Shown here: positions 13,426 through 26,179 of the stretch, in pieces | Position numbering within the stretch: the first letter of the stretch is position 1 | How the letters are laid out: each line of letters starts with the position of its first letter | From: Rhinopithecus roxellana | Taxonomy: Eukaryota; Chordata; Mammalia; Primates; Cercopithecidae | DNA: 64,000 nt | Assembly: GCF_007565055.1 (NCBI RefSeq) | Contig: NC_044554.1 | Coordinates: 49,821,176 to 49,885,175 of the forward strand | Direction of reading: 5' to 3' | Position numbers and translations under genes: made by a program | The notes under the pieces: generated by a model | What the model saw: the letters and a program-made list of their open reading frames with translations, nothing else | Told to the model about the DNA's origin: nothing | Database searches by the model: none

Positions 13426-13598
13426 TAAAAAATTTATTCACTGTATCATTCTTATGCCTTTGCATCCTCAGCTTAGCTCCCACTTAGGAGAACATATGAT
13501 GTTTGGTTTTCCATTCCTAAATTACTTCACTTAGAATAACAGTCTTCACTCCCATCCAGGTTGCTGCAATGCCATTAATTCATTCCTTTTATGGCTGA

Positions 13599-13599
<1 letters not shown>

Positions 13600-13641
<42 letters not shown>

Positions 13642-13681
13642 ACAATTATATATATAATATATTATATATATCTACCACAAT

Positions 13682-13723
<42 letters not shown>

Positions 13724-13732
13724 CACCACAAT
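13600..13732 (+). repeat. Compound CA / TA microsatellite inside L1
   Basis: (AC) tract at 13,600-13,641, a TA-rich middle, then a second (AC) tract from 13,684 and (TA). The segments CACAATTATA and CCACAATT recur between the tracts, suggesting internal duplication during expansion. It lies in the L1 region where other copies read GTATTCCATCATACATTTAT. Confidence 0.95.
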
Positions 13733-16110
13733 TTCTTTATCCACTCATTGATTGATGGGCATTTGGACTGGTTCCATACTTTTGCAATTGCAAATTGTGC
13801 GAATTGTGCTGCTATAAACATGGAACTCTTTAGTTTAATTAAGTCCCACCTATTTATCTTTGCTTATGTTGCATTGGCTTTTGGGTTCTTGGTCATGAAA
13901 CCCTTGCCTAAGCCGATGTCTAGAAGGGTTTTTCTAAGGTTATCTTCTAGAATTTTTATAGTTTCAGATCTTAGATTTCAGTCCTTGATCCACCTTGAGT
14001 TGATTTTTGTGTAAGGTGAGAGAGGAGGATTCAGTTTCATTCTCCTACCTGTGGCTAGCCAATTATCCCAGCACCATTTGTTAAGTAAGGTGTCCTTTCT
14101 CATTTTTTGTTTTTGTTTGCTTTGTCAAAGATCAGTTGGGTGCAAGTATTTGGGTTTATTTCTGGGTTCTCTATTCTGTACCACTGGTCTATGTGCCTAT
14201 TTTTATACCAGTACCATGCTGTTTCACTGACTATGGTCTTATAGTATAGTTTGAAGTCAGGTAATGTGGTGCCTCCAGATTTGTTCATTTTGCTTAGTCT
14301 TGCTTTGGCTGTATCAGCTCTTTTTTGTTTCCATATGAATTTTTAAAATGTTTTTTCTAGTTCTGTGAAGAATGATAGTGGTATTTTGATGGGGATTGCA
14401 TTGAATTTGTAGATTGCTTTTGGCAGTATGGTCATTTTCACAATACTGATTCTATCCATCCATGAGTATGGGATGTGTTTCCTTTTGTTTGTGTCATCTA
14501 TGATTTCTTTCAGCAGTGTTTTGTAGTTTTCCTTGTGGAGTTCTTTCACCTCCTTGGTTAGGTATATTCCTAAGTATTTTATTTAATTTTTTGCAGGTAT
14601 TGTAAAAGGATTTGAGTTCTTGATTTGATTCTCAGTTTGGTCACTGCTGGTGTATAGCAGAGCTACTGATTTGTGTACATTAATTTTGTATCCTGAAACC
14701 TTGCTGAATCCTAGGAGCTTTTTGGAGGAGTGTTTCAGGTTTTCTAGCTATACAATCATATAATCAGCAAACAGTGACAGTCTGACTTCCTCTTTACTGA
14801 TTTGGATGCCCTTTATTTCTTTCCTTTCTCTGATTGCTCTGGCTAGGACTTCTAGTACCATGTTGAATAGAAGTGGTGAGGGTAGGCATCCGTGTCTTAT
14901 TCCAGTTCTCGGGCGGAATGCTTTCAACTTTTACTCATTCAGTATTATGTTGGCTATGGGTTTGTCATAGATGGCTTTTATTACATTGAGGTATGCCACT
15001 TGTATGCCAGTTTTGCTAAGGGTTTTAATTATAAGGAGATGCTAGATTTTGTCAAATGCTTTTTCTGCATCTATTGAGAAGATCACGTGATTTTTTGTTT
15101 TTTAATTCTGTTTATGTGGTGTATCATATTTATTGACTTGCATATGTTAAACCTTCCTTGCATTCCTGGTATAAAACCCACTTGATCATGGTGGATTATC
15201 TTTTTGATATGCTGTTGGATTCAGTTAGCTAGTATTTTGTTAAGGATTTTAGCATCTATCTTCATCAGGGAAATTGGTCTGTAGTTTTCCTTTTTTGTTA
15301 TGTCCTTTCCTGATTCTGGTATTAGGATGATACTGGCTTCATCAGATGATTTAGGGGGAATTCCCTCTTTATCTTGTAGAATAGTGTCAATAGGATTGGT
15401 ACCAACTCTTCTTTGAATGTGTGATAGAATTCAGCTGTGAATTTGTCTGGTCCTTGACATTTTTTTGCTGGTAATTTTTTTTTTATTACCATTTCAATCT
15501 CACTGCTTGTTATTGGTCTTTTCAGGGTTTCTAATTCTCCCTGATTCAAGTTAGGGGGGTTGTTATCTTTTCAGGAATTTGTCCATCTCCTCTAGGTTTT
15601 CTTGTTTATGCATGTAAATGTGTTCATATTAGCCTTTAATTATTTTTTTTGTATTTCTGTGGTGCCACTTATAATAGCTCCTGTTTCATGTCTTAATGAG
15701 ATTATTTGGATTTTCTCTCTTCTTTTTTTGGTTACTCTTGCTAATAATCTATCAATTTTACTTATCTTTCCAAAGAACCAGCTTTTTGTTTCCTTTGTCT
15801 TTGTTTGTTTCAATTTCATTTAGTTCTGCTCTGATCTTTGTTATTTTGTTTCATCTGCTAGGTTTGGGTTTGGTTTGTTATTATTGTTTCTCTGGTTCCT
15901 TGAGGTGTGACCTTAGATTGTCTATTTGTGCTCCTTCAGAATTTCTGATGAAGGCATTTAAGGCTATGAACTTTCCTCTTAGCACCACTTTTGCTGTATC
16001 CCAGAGGTTTTGATAGGTTGTGTCACTATTATCATTCAGTTCAAAGAATTTTTAAATTTCCATCTTGATTTGATTATTGATCCAATGGTCATTCAGGAGC
16101 AGGTTATTTA

Positions 16111-16418
16111 TTCATTCATTTATTTACATATTTATTTGGAGGCTGAGTCTCACTCTGTCACCCATGCTGGAGTGCAGTGGTGTGACCTCAGCTCACTACA
16201 ACCTCCATCTCCCAGGTTCAAACTATTCTTCTGCCTCAGCCTCCCAAATAGCTGGGATTACAGGCATGTGCCACCATGCCTAGCTGATTTTTGTATTTTT
16301 AGTAAGATGGGGTTTTGGCATGTTGACCAGTCTGGTCTTGAACTCCAGACCTCAGGTGATCCATCCACCTCGGCCTCCCAAAGTGCTGGGATTATTGGCA
16401 TGAGCCACTGTGGCTAGC
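16111..16418 (-). mobile_element. Alu inserted in old L1
   Basis: Full-length minus-strand Alu. Flanks CAGGAGCAGGTTATTTA (16,094-16,110) and CAGGAACAGGTTATTTA (16,419-16,435) are the target duplication in L1 ORF2 sequence. Confidence 0.95.
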
Positions 16419-19400
16419 CAGGAACAGGTTATTTAATTTCCATGTATTGGCATGGTTTTGAAGGTTCCTTTTGGAGTTGATTTCCAATTTCTTTCCACTG
16501 TAGTCTGAGAAAGTATTTGATATAATTTCAATTTTCTTAAATTTATTGAGACTTGTTTTGTGGCCTATCATGTGGTGTATCTTGGAGAAAGTTCCATGCA
16601 CTGATGAGTAGAATGTATGTTCTGTGATTTTTGGGTAGAATGTTCTGTAAATATCTGTTAAGTTATTTGTTCCAGGGTATAGTTTAAATCCACTGTTTTT
16701 TTGTTTACTTTCTGTCTTGACTTGTCTAGTGCTGCAAGTGGAGTATTGAAGTTCCTCACTATTACTGTGTTTCTTTCTCTAATTTCTTAGGTCTAGTAGT
16801 AATTGTTTTATAAATATGGGAGCTCCAGTGTTAGGTACACACATATTTAGGATTGTGATATTTTCTGGTTGGACAAGGCCTTGTATAATGTCCTTCTTTA
16901 TCTTTTTTAACTGCTGTTGCTTTAAAATTTGTTTTGTCTGATGTAAGAATAGCTACTCCTGCTCACTTTTGGTGTCTATTTGCATGAAATGTCTTTTTCC
17001 ATCCTTTTACCTTAAGTTTATGTGAGTACTTACGTGTCAGGTGAGTCTCTTGAAGGCAGCAGATAGTTGGTTGTTGAATTCTTATCCATTCTGCAATTCT
17101 GCATATTTTAAGTGGAGCATTTAGGCCATTTACATTCAATGTTAGTATTGAGATGTGAGGTACTGTTCCATTCATCGTGCTATTTGTTTCCTGAATACCT
17201 TTTTTTGATTGCATATTTTTTATAGCTCCTGTGAGATTCATACTTTAAAGAGGTTCCATTTTGATATGTTTCCAGGCGTTGTTTCAAGATTTAGAGCTCC
17301 TTTTAGCAGTTCTTGTGGTGCTGGCATGGTAGTGGCAAATTCTCTCAGCATTTGTTTGTCTCAAAAAGACTGTATCTTTCCTTCATTAATGAAGCTTAGT
17401 TTCACTGGATACAAAATTCTTGGCTGCTAATTGTTTTGTTTAAGGAGGCTGAAGATAGAGCTCCAATCCTTTTTAATTTGTCGGGTTTCTTCTGAGAAAT
17501 CTGCTGTTAACTTGATAGGTTTTCCTTTGTAGGTTAGTTACTTGGTGCTTTTGCCTTATAGCTCTTAAGATTATTTCCTTTGTCTTGACTTTAGATAAGC
17601 TTATGATTATGTGCCTAGGTGATGATATTTTTGTGATAAATTTTCCAGGTGTTCTTTGAGCTTCTTGTATTTGGATGTCTAGATCTCTAGCAAGGCTGGG
17701 GAAGTTTTCCTTTATTATTCCCCCAAATATGTTTTCCAAACTTTTAGATTTCCCTTATTCCTCAGGAAGGCCAATTATTCTTAGGTTTGGTTGTTTGGTC
17801 ATTTAACATAATCCCAAACTTCTTGGAGGCTTTGTGCGTTTTTAAAAATTATTTTTTCTTTGTCTTTGTTGGATTGAATTATTTCAAAAACCTTGTCTTT
17901 GAGCTCTGAAGTTCTTTCTTATGCTTGTTTGGTTCTGTTGCTGAGACTTTCCAGGACATTTTGCATTTCTCTAAGCATGTCCTTTATTTCCTGAAGTTGT
18001 GATTGTTTGTAATTGATGTAATCTATTTCACTGAAGATTTCTCCCTCATATCTAGTATAATTTTTTTTTTTATTTCCTTAAGTTGGATTTCACCTTTCTC
18101 TGGTGCCTCCTTGATTAACTTAATAATTGACCTTCTAAATTCTTTTTCTGGCAGTTCTTAAATATCTGTTAAGTTATTGGGTTGAATCCATTGCTGGTGA
18201 GCTAGTGTGATTTTTTTGGGAGCATGTTAAAGAACCTTGTTTTGTCATATTACCAGAATTGTTTTTCCGATTTCTTCTCATTGGAGTAGGCTATGTCAGA
18301 GGGGAAGGTCTGAGGCTCAAGGCTGCTATTCAGATTCTTTTGTCCAATGGGGTGATCCCTTGATGTAGTACTCTCTCCCTTTTCCTAGGGATATGGTTTC
18401 TGGAGAGCCAAACTGTAGTACATTATTTCTCTTCTGGATCTAGCCACCCAGCAGGGCTGACAGTCTCCAAGTTAATACTGGATAGTGGTGGTGTGGGGAG
18501 TATCTGCACAGAATTCTCTGGTGTGAACCATCTTCAGGTCTCTCAGCCATGGATACCAGCACCTGCTCCAGTGGAGGTGGCTGGAGAGTGAAGTGGACAG
18601 GATCTGTAAGGATCCTTAGTTGCAGTTATTTAATGCACTAGTTTTGTGCTTGTTGGCCTCCCTCCAGGAGGTGATGCTTTCAAGAGAGCATCAGCTGTGG
18701 TAGTATAGAGGAGGATCAGGTGGTGGGCAGGGCCCTCATACTCCCAAGAGAGTATAAACTTTGTCTTCAGCCAATAGAGTGGGTAGGGAAGGACCATCAA
18801 GTGGGAGCAGCATTAGGCGTGTCTGAGCTCAGACTCTCCTTGGGCAGGGCTTTCTGTGGCTGCTGTGGGGGATGCGATGTGGTTCCCAGGTCAATGGAGT
18901 TATGTTTCCAGGAGGATTATGGCTGCCTCTGCTGTGTCATGCAGGTTGTAAGGAAGTGGGGGAAAGGTGGCAGTTATAGGCCTCACCCAGCTCCCACACA
19001 ACCCAAAAGGCCTGTATCACTCCCACCATGCCCCCTCAACAGTGCCAAATTTGTTTCCAGTCAGTAGGCAAGTAGGGTTGAGAACTTGCCCTAGGCTACC
19101 AGCCTCCTGGCTGAGAAAGCAAGTAAGGCTTTCTTGCCTCCTTGCCTGTTAAGTCTGCACACCAGATTCACACCCTCCCCTGAGGTCTGGCCAGGAAACT
19201 TTGCATTCAGTTGGAATTGGTACAAAGTTCAGCTGGAGGTTTCCTTCTCCCTGTGGTCTTTTCCCAGTTCCTCTGGCAGCCCTCCCCAAGAACCACTGTG
19301 AAACAAGCCAGAAATGACTTCCCTGGGGACCCAGCAAGCCCACAGGGCTTTTCCCACTGTTTCATCCATCCCCGTATTTCACTCAGCTCTGTAAATTGTC

Positions 19401-19722
19401 TCAGATCCAGGTAAGGTCTAATCCTTCTCCCATGATCTGGACCTCAGGTTCCCCAGTGAGGTTATGTGTTTGGGGGTGGACAATCTCCCTTTCCCACTTT
19501 CACAGTTTGGGCACTCACAGAATTTGGACTGTCTCCTGGGTCCTGCAGGATCAATTTGTTTCCTTCAAAGGGTATGTGGATTCTCTTGGCCTTCCTGGTA
19601 TATGCCTGCAGTAGTTCTTGGAGCAAAAGTCCACAATATGAGTCTCCACATTCTGCTCTGTGCATCTAAGTGGGAGCTGCAATTTAATCCTCCCTCCTAC
19701 CCACCATTTTTTACTCCCTTGT

Positions 19723-19965
19723 CATATAATTTGAGGTCAGGAAATGTCATACCTCCAGCTTTGTTCTTCATGTTTAGGATTGCTTTGGCGATTTGGACTC
19801 ATTTTTTTCCCATGTGAATTTTAGGATTTTTTTTTTTTCTAATTCTGTGAAAAATGATGTTGGTATTTTGATAAGGATTACATTGGGTCTTTAAATTGTT
19901 TTGGACAATATGGTTATTTTAATGATATTAATTATTCCAATTTATGAGCATGGGATGTTTTCTCT
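19723..19965 (-). mobile_element. Separate L1 ORF2 fragment
   Basis: Minus-strand L1 ORF2 sequence (AATTTGAGGTCAGGAAATGTC, ACCTCCAGCTTTGTTCTTC, GATGTTGGTATTTTGATAAGG) directly beyond the 5' UTR of the preceding L1. It is a second, independent L1 piece, because it represents ORF2 sequence placed upstream of a 5' UTR. Confidence 0.85.
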
Positions 19966-21774
19966 CTCCCTCTAACTGAGACCTCTGGACAAACTACAGG
20001 TAACCAATTATAGAAGATAGAAAATAGGAGACATGGCCTGCCCCAAACTATGCAACTTACCTAGGCTCTGGGGAAAACAGAAGGTTATTTCAAGTTATTT
20101 TTCAAGTCCTACAGAATTTCACATTGGAATTAACCTGGACATAGTCCAGCTGTAGCCACCAGGCATTGGCATGTGACTGATGATACATGGCCTTAGAGAG
20201 GGGTGAGAGAACAGAAGAATGTGCATGTCATCACTGTGGTGACCACCAGTTCTTGGAGGTACAGGCACAACCTCTGAGATGAGATGACCTCTGGAAAGTA
20301 GAGCAATATGAAAGAGAAGGATGAGAAGGAATGGCTAATTATTCTCAGCCCTCCAGGGTAGCTAATGTTTCTATAGTAGCAGGGATGAGAATTTGAGAAA
20401 AACTTCTTCATTGTCAAAATGTCTGTTCCCTGCTTCCTGCCTTCACTGTGTAGATTCACCTCTGGGCTCTTCTACTTCAATTGGGGAGCTCCCCCTTCCC
20501 ACTAGGAAGACAGAAAAGCCATAGGGCCAGCTCATCCTCCAAAAGAAGCACAGTTCCTTCTCTATGGGCAAAGGTGCCTTATCCCTGGTGTGTCATCTCT
20601 AGGGTGATGTGTAAGGTGGTGAGAGAAGAGGAGAAGTAGAAAGCTCTAGTTGTTCATCATGAAAGTGAACACAGATTCAGGCAGTGGGAATTTATTTCCA
20701 CTCTGACACAAATATGTGTCAATATTGATAATGAGCTATTGGGAAGGGGATAGGGAATGATGTGTGTATACAAGTGTGTGTGAACTCACATGTAAGCTGG
20801 GTAATGGTGACCACAGTCTGAAATACGTGAGTATATGTCTGTATATTGGTGTTTCTAATATAAGACAGTGATTTTCTGCACATGGATCTGGGAGTTCCGA
20901 GATACGGGTACTGAATGTGAGCCTTCTGAGAGCTGCTTATCTGCTGCTTTGCTTTATTCTCATACCTTGTCCTTAGAAGTCCTAGCCCAGGATAAATATC
21001 CGGCTGCAGGTCCATGCCAATAAATCTTGGGATAAATAACTGATGACATTGGGCTAGTTACACAGTGTTGTTTTTGGATGATTCAGGAGACATGGATCTT
21101 TGAGACAGAAAATTAACCTTGTGATTGCTAGTCCTGGAATAGCCTGGGCAGGATTGGGCCACCCTCACTCTTGAAGGGGGCACCCTATGAAACACAACAC
21201 CCCATTCCTAGTAATTTTCCAGCCAGGCAGATGATCCAGATGAAGAGGTGACTACCTGCCCCTCCAGTCTTCTGACCACATTAGGAGCTAAAACAGAATG
21301 AAGTGAAAAGAAGCCCCTCACTGAGCATGGAATGAACTGGCTCTGAACCGAAGAGATAGAAATCCCAATAGAGATCACTGGGGAGGAGAATACTATCTGT
21401 CAAGGTCAGCTGCACCAGAATCACTCCATAAGCCATGTAGCTACTGTCACCACCAGTTAATAGAATTCAGAGATTCCAGTGAGAATTTAGCCCATCATTC
21501 ACCATCCTACCTTCTCCATTTGTTCATCCCCTATTCTATAATCTGGAATGCCTGCATTTCTGAAGGGAGGGAATACACTTTTTTCCTTAAAAAACTCCCA
21601 TTTATTTTCAGCAACATATACCTAAGGTATAGGGGGATCAGCTGAGTGTAATGTCAGAGACTCTCTGACTATATGGCGAATGCCGTTGACCAAAGCTGGA
21701 AGGACTTCATTAGTCACTGGTGTCAGGGAAGCTGATCATCGCTTCTTAGGTAACACACTAAGAGATAATTTTCA
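19966..21774. other. Unique intergenic interval
   Basis: No recognised repeat, exon or RNA gene. Composition is ordinary, and the short open frames lack motifs. Confidence 0.5.
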
Positions 21775-21930
21775 TGGTTCTTGATGTCTCTGCACATTAC
21801 AGTCACCTGGAAAGCCTCACCCCAGACCAATTAATTATATCAGAATTTCTGGGCATGTTGTCTGGGTGTTCAAAAACTTCCTGAAGTGGTTGTAATGTGA
21901 ATCCAGGGTTGCAAAACACTGAAATGGTGG
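21775..21930 (+). mobile_element. MER5-like hAT (Charlie) fragment
   Basis: Resembles MER5 non-autonomous hAT elements: CACCTGGAAAG, CCCCAGACCAATTAA, ATCAGAATTTCTGGG, AATGTGAATCCAGGGTTGC in order. Confidence 0.65.
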
Positions 21931-22475
21931 AACATCTCATTCTGAAAACACGAATCTAGAATACTCAACCAGACACCTAGATAAGAAAAGTGAAATAGTG
22001 ACTTTTTCAATGGTCATTATGTCTCCTTTGTTCATATGATACGTTAGGGTTAATTGTTTACCATGTGAAACTTTATGATATTCCATGGACATGTCTGAAA
22101 ACTATAAGGTGGACCAATTGGAGTTCTCCCTCAGGAATTTGAAGGGAAACTCAAAGGCATTGGTGGATATTTGACCTGAAAGTTTAGAATGAGTTGGGGC
22201 AAGGTAGTCGTGATGAATCTATGGCTATGCAGATGTATCATGTAATAGGGACTCAGAGGAGATTGGTCAAGAGAGGGAAGAAGACAAAAGAGTAGCTGGA
22301 GAAACAAGAGTGATGAGGGTGGGAGTAGGGAGCACAGAGAGTGAGATGGCCAGTCCTGAGATACCTTGATTCCTGACCTTTCTAAAGTCTTTCCCCAGAT
22401 TACATTTCAGTCAGAACTCTAATGGAAACTGTGATTTAGAACCATAAGTGAGGAAGTTAAAGCTCCTTGAAGATG
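21931..22475. other. Unique intergenic interval
   Basis: Nothing recognised. Purine-rich patch near 22,255-22,345. Confidence 0.5.
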
Positions 22476-22830
22476 CTGTTTTCTCTCATATCATTAAACC
22501 TGTCTGAAATGCACTTTATTCTCCTCTCTGTCACTCAAACACCTACTCCTTTTAAAAGAACAGTATGTATGTCACTCCCACTTGGCTTCCCCAGAACAAA
22601 GGACAACCCACTCTTTGCACACTCTTTACTTCCACAGGATTTTGCTCCATATCTTTCTTTATTTCTTTACACATTCAATGTAATTTTCTGTTTACTTGTC
22701 TTCTTTACTAGATTTTGAGCTCCTTGAGGACAGAGGTTATATGTCATTTGTATTTTTTCACCAGCATCTAGTATAGTTACCAGTCCATAGCAATTGCTGA
22801 GTAGATATTTCTTAATTGAATACATTCTTA
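22476..22830 (+). mobile_element. L2 3' end
   Basis: Decayed plus-strand L2. The end is typical: TTTTGAGCTCCTTGAGGACA, CACCAGCATCTAGTATAG, then a GCTGAGTAGATATTTCTTAATTGAAT-like terminus. Confidence 0.8.
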
Positions 22831-23404
22831 AAGATCAAATGGACCTGAGTTTTTGAACTTTCTGTTTTCTCATACGCCCACAAAAAGGTTAATGAACATA
22901 ATACAACCTTTCCAGAAGTGGATCTGAAAGTTGCAAGTAATTTTCCCCAGTAATTTCTTATCTAATGTATCTACTAAAAACCCTTAGCACAAAATTCTCC
23001 TCTTCTGTTTTAAGATATAATGCTTTCATAGAAAATTTAGTAAGAGAATGAAAAGATGTAAAATAGTAAGATAATTAGTTCAACAAACTGAACTGGTATT
23101 GTTATTTAATGGCAATGTGCCTTTACAAGTCAATTATCCAGACAATTAAAACGAGTACCTAGCATAACTGCCCAAAACATGGGATTTTGAAAGGTAAACT
23201 TAACTGTTACTATGGTGACACAGTTATTTTTTCATGAGTGATTACTCAGATTGCATCAGTGGATGTGTAAATACATGATACCTGGAATTGAAATGGACTA
23301 TATTTTGCATAACTGAATCAATAATGTGATACCTATGACTATATCTGGAGCTCCATGGGCTCATCTTATAAACTTTATATTATACGAGGAATTTTTTTTT
23401 TTTT
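22831..23404. other. AT-rich unique interval up to the young L1
   Basis: Nothing recognised. It ends in the T-run that formed the L1 target site. Confidence 0.5.
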
Positions 23405-23648
23405 AAACTACAACTTCTGAATTTTGTCAAAAGCCTTTTCTGCATCTTTTGAGACAATCATGTGGTTCTTGTCTTTGGTTCTGTTTATATGCTGGATTAC
23501 GTTTATTGATTTGCGAATGCTGAACCAGCCTTGAAAAACGCTCAATAAATTCGGTATTGATGGAACGTACCTCAAAATAATAAGAGCTATTTATGACAAA
23601 CCCACAGCCAATATCATACTGAATGGGCAAAAACTGGAAAAATTCCCT

Positions 23649-25520
23649 TTGAAAACTGGCACAAGACAGGGATGCCCTCTCTCACCACTCCTATTCAACA
23701 TAGTGTTGGAAGTTCTGGCTAGGGCAATCAGGCAAGAGAAAGAAATCAAGGGTATCCAGTTAGGAAAAGAAGAAGTCAAATTGTCCCTGTTTGCAGATGA
23801 CATGATTGTATATTTAGAAAACCCCATCGTCTCAGCCCAAAATCTCCTTAAGCTGATAAGCAACTTCAGCAAAGTCTCAGGATACAAAATTAATGTGCAA
23901 AAATCACAAGCATTCTTATACACCAGTAACAGACAAGCAGAGAGCCAAATCAGGAATGAACTTCCATTCACAATTGCTTCAAAGAGAATAAAATACCTAG
24001 GAATCCAGCTTACAAGGGATGTAAAGGACCTCTTCAAGGAGAACTACAAACCACTGCTCAGCGAAATAAAAGAGGACACAAACAAATGGAAGAACATACC
24101 ATGCTCATGGATAAGAAGAATCAATATCGTGAAAATGGCCATACTCCCCAAGGTTATTTATAGATTCAATGCCATCCCCATGAAGCTACCAATGAGTTTC
24201 TTCACAGAATTGGAAAAAACTGCTTTAAAGTTCATATGGAACCAAAAAAGGGCCCGCATTGCCAAGACAATCCTAAGTCAAAAGGACAAAGCTGGAGGCG
24301 TCACGCTACCTGACTTCAAACTATACTACAAGGCTACAGTCACCAAAACAGCATGGTACTGGTACCAAAACAGAGATATAGATCAATGGAACAGAACAGA
24401 GTCCTCAGAAATAATACCACACATCTACAGCCATCTGATCTTTGACAAACCTGAGAGAAACAAGAAATGGGGAAAGGATTCCCTATTTAATAAATGGTGC
24501 TGGGAAAATTGGCTAGCCATAAGTAGAAAGCTGAAACTGGATCCTTTCCTTACCCCTTATACGAAGATTAATTCAAGATGGATTAGAGACTTAAATGTTA
24601 GACCTAATACCATAAAAACCCTAGAAGAAAATCTAGGTAGTACCATTCAGGACATAGGCATGGGCAAGGACTTCACGTCTAAAACACCAAAAGCAACGGC
24701 AGCAAAAGCAAAAATTGACAAATGGGATCTAATTAAACTAAAGAGCTTTTGCACAGCAAAAGAAACTACCATCAGAGTGAACAGGCAACCTACAGAATGG
24801 GAGAAAATTTTTGCAACCTACTCATCTGACAAAGGGCTAATATCCAGAATCTACAAAGAACTCAAACAAATATACGAGAAAAAAACAAACAACCCCATCA
24901 AAAAGTGGGCAAAGGATATGAACAGACATTTCTCAAAAGAAGACATTCATACAGCCAACAGACACATGAAAAAATGCTCATCATCACTCGCCATCAGAGA
25001 AATGCAAATCAAAACCACAATGAGATACCATCTCACACCAGTTAGAATGGCAATCATTAAGAAGTCAGGAAACAACAGGTGTTGGAGAGGATGTGGAGAA
25101 ATAGGAACACTTTTACACTGTTGGTGGGATTGTAAACTAGTTCAACCATTATGGAAAACAGTATGGCAATTCCTCAAGGATCTAGAACTAGATGTACCAT
25201 ATGACCCAGCCATCCCACTACTGGGTATATACCCAAAGGATTATAAATTATTCTACTACAAAGACACATGTACATGTATGTTTATTGCGGCACTATTCAC
25301 AATAGCAAAGACTTGGAATCAACCCAAATGTCCATCTGTGACAGACTGGATTAAGAAAATGTGGCACATATACACCATGGAATACTATGCAGCCATAAAA
25401 AAGGATGAGTTTGCGTCCTTTGTAGGGACATGGATGCAGCTGGAAACCATCATTCTTAGCAAACTATCACAAGAAGAGAAAACCAAACACCGCATGTTCT
25501 CACTCATAGGTGGGAACTGA
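23649..25520 (+). pseudogene. L1 ORF2p C-terminal fragment, open for 623 codons
   Basis: Remnant of the L1 endonuclease/reverse transcriptase that copies L1 RNA at the target site. The open frame starts inside the reverse transcriptase domain (MKTGTRQGCPLSPLLF, RT motif 4). It carries the catalytic FADD at residues 48-51 and runs to the normal end, MFSLIGGN. The C-terminal Cys/His cluster (C-x3-C-x7-H-x4-C) lies at about residues 478-495. The endonuclease domain and the first RT motifs are missing because the element is 5'-truncated and inverted, and there is no L1 promoter. I do not expect a functional protein. The intact frame mainly shows that the insertion is young. Confidence 0.93.
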
Positions 25521-25575
25521 ACAATGAGATCACTTGGACTCGGGAAGGGGAACATCACGCACTGGGGCCTATCAT

Positions 25576-25604
25576 GGGGAGGGGGGAGGGGGGAGGAGGG
25601 AGGG
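25576..25604 (+). other. G-rich polypurine tract of the L1 3' UTR
   Basis: Five or more runs of three to six G separated by single A, in the 3' UTR of the young L1. The arrangement could fold as a G-quadruplex. Such tracts are a conserved feature of primate L1 3' UTRs. Confidence 0.8.
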
Positions 25605-25748
25605 CTTGCATTGGGGAGTTATACAAGATATAAATGATGAATTGATGGGTGCTGACGAGTTGATGGGTGCAGCACACCAACATGGCATAAGTATACATAT
25701 GTAACAAACCTGCACGTTATGCACATGTACCCTAGAACTTAAAGTATA

Positions 25749-25783
<35 letters not shown>

Positions 25784-26179
25784 ACAACTTCTGATTTATG
25801 ACCTCGGATGCATACACCCCCACCTCCAGCCTCCCAAGTAGCTAGGATTACAGACATGAGGCACGCACCCACCTTTTGAATGCATTCAGTAGAGAATATT
25901 ATTCCATAGTAATGGATTCTGTTCTACAATCAATTACTGGCTAATTAGGTAGCCAGTAATGAGCCAAGAGTGAATTCACTGAATTGAGATAATTTTTTTA
26001 TAATTTAAAACTTATTTTATTAATAACATATATCTTTTATCCTCATTCCTCACTCCTGTTGCCCTCTCCTTTTCTACTAGTATGAAGTCACTCTAATCTG
26101 TTTAGTGTCTATTTTCTTAATTTTTAAATTAAAAACATGTAGTGATGTTTTGAATTTTATTTATAGAAATGTTTATATT

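Larger units (their letters stand above)
13426..19722 (-). mobile_element. Old near-full-length L1 (L1MA-like) with 5' UTR, ORF1 and ORF2
   Basis: Minus-strand L1. The 3' end is at about 13,426. ORF2 remnants run from there to its start near 17,240, with a recognisable N-terminus (ISILTLNVNGLNAPL, ICCLQETHLT). The ORF1 C-terminal half is at 17,739-17,473 (ENFPSLARDLDIQIQEAQRTP, PRHIIISLSKV). The ORF1 N-terminal region extends to about 18,120. A GC-richer 5' UTR of about 1.6 kb continues to about 19,722. Relative to the L1 at 7,437-10,950, an internal block is missing at about 13,820: AAACATG is joined to CTCTTTAGTTT. This removes roughly 540 bases of the ORF2 C-terminus. All frames are broken. 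Confidence 0.9.
23405..25794 (+). mobile_element. Young L1 with inverted 5' end and perfect 16-bp target duplication
   Basis: The direct repeat AAACTACAACTTCTGA flanks the element (23,405-23,420 and 25,779-25,794). The element ends in a poly(A) of about 31. The first part (about 23,419-23,533) is L1 ORF2 sequence in minus orientation. From 23,534 the L1 runs in plus orientation through ORF2, the 3' UTR and the tail. In L1 order the inverted block lies just upstream of the plus block, with a short gap at the junction. This is the twin-priming signature. The T-run followed by AAA before the duplication fits the L1 endonuclease preference (TTTT/AA). Confidence 0.95.

Noticed and set aside
13600..13732. 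Repeat array considered as CRISPR-like or satellite
   Set aside because: It is simple dinucleotide expansion inside an L1, with no spacer structure.
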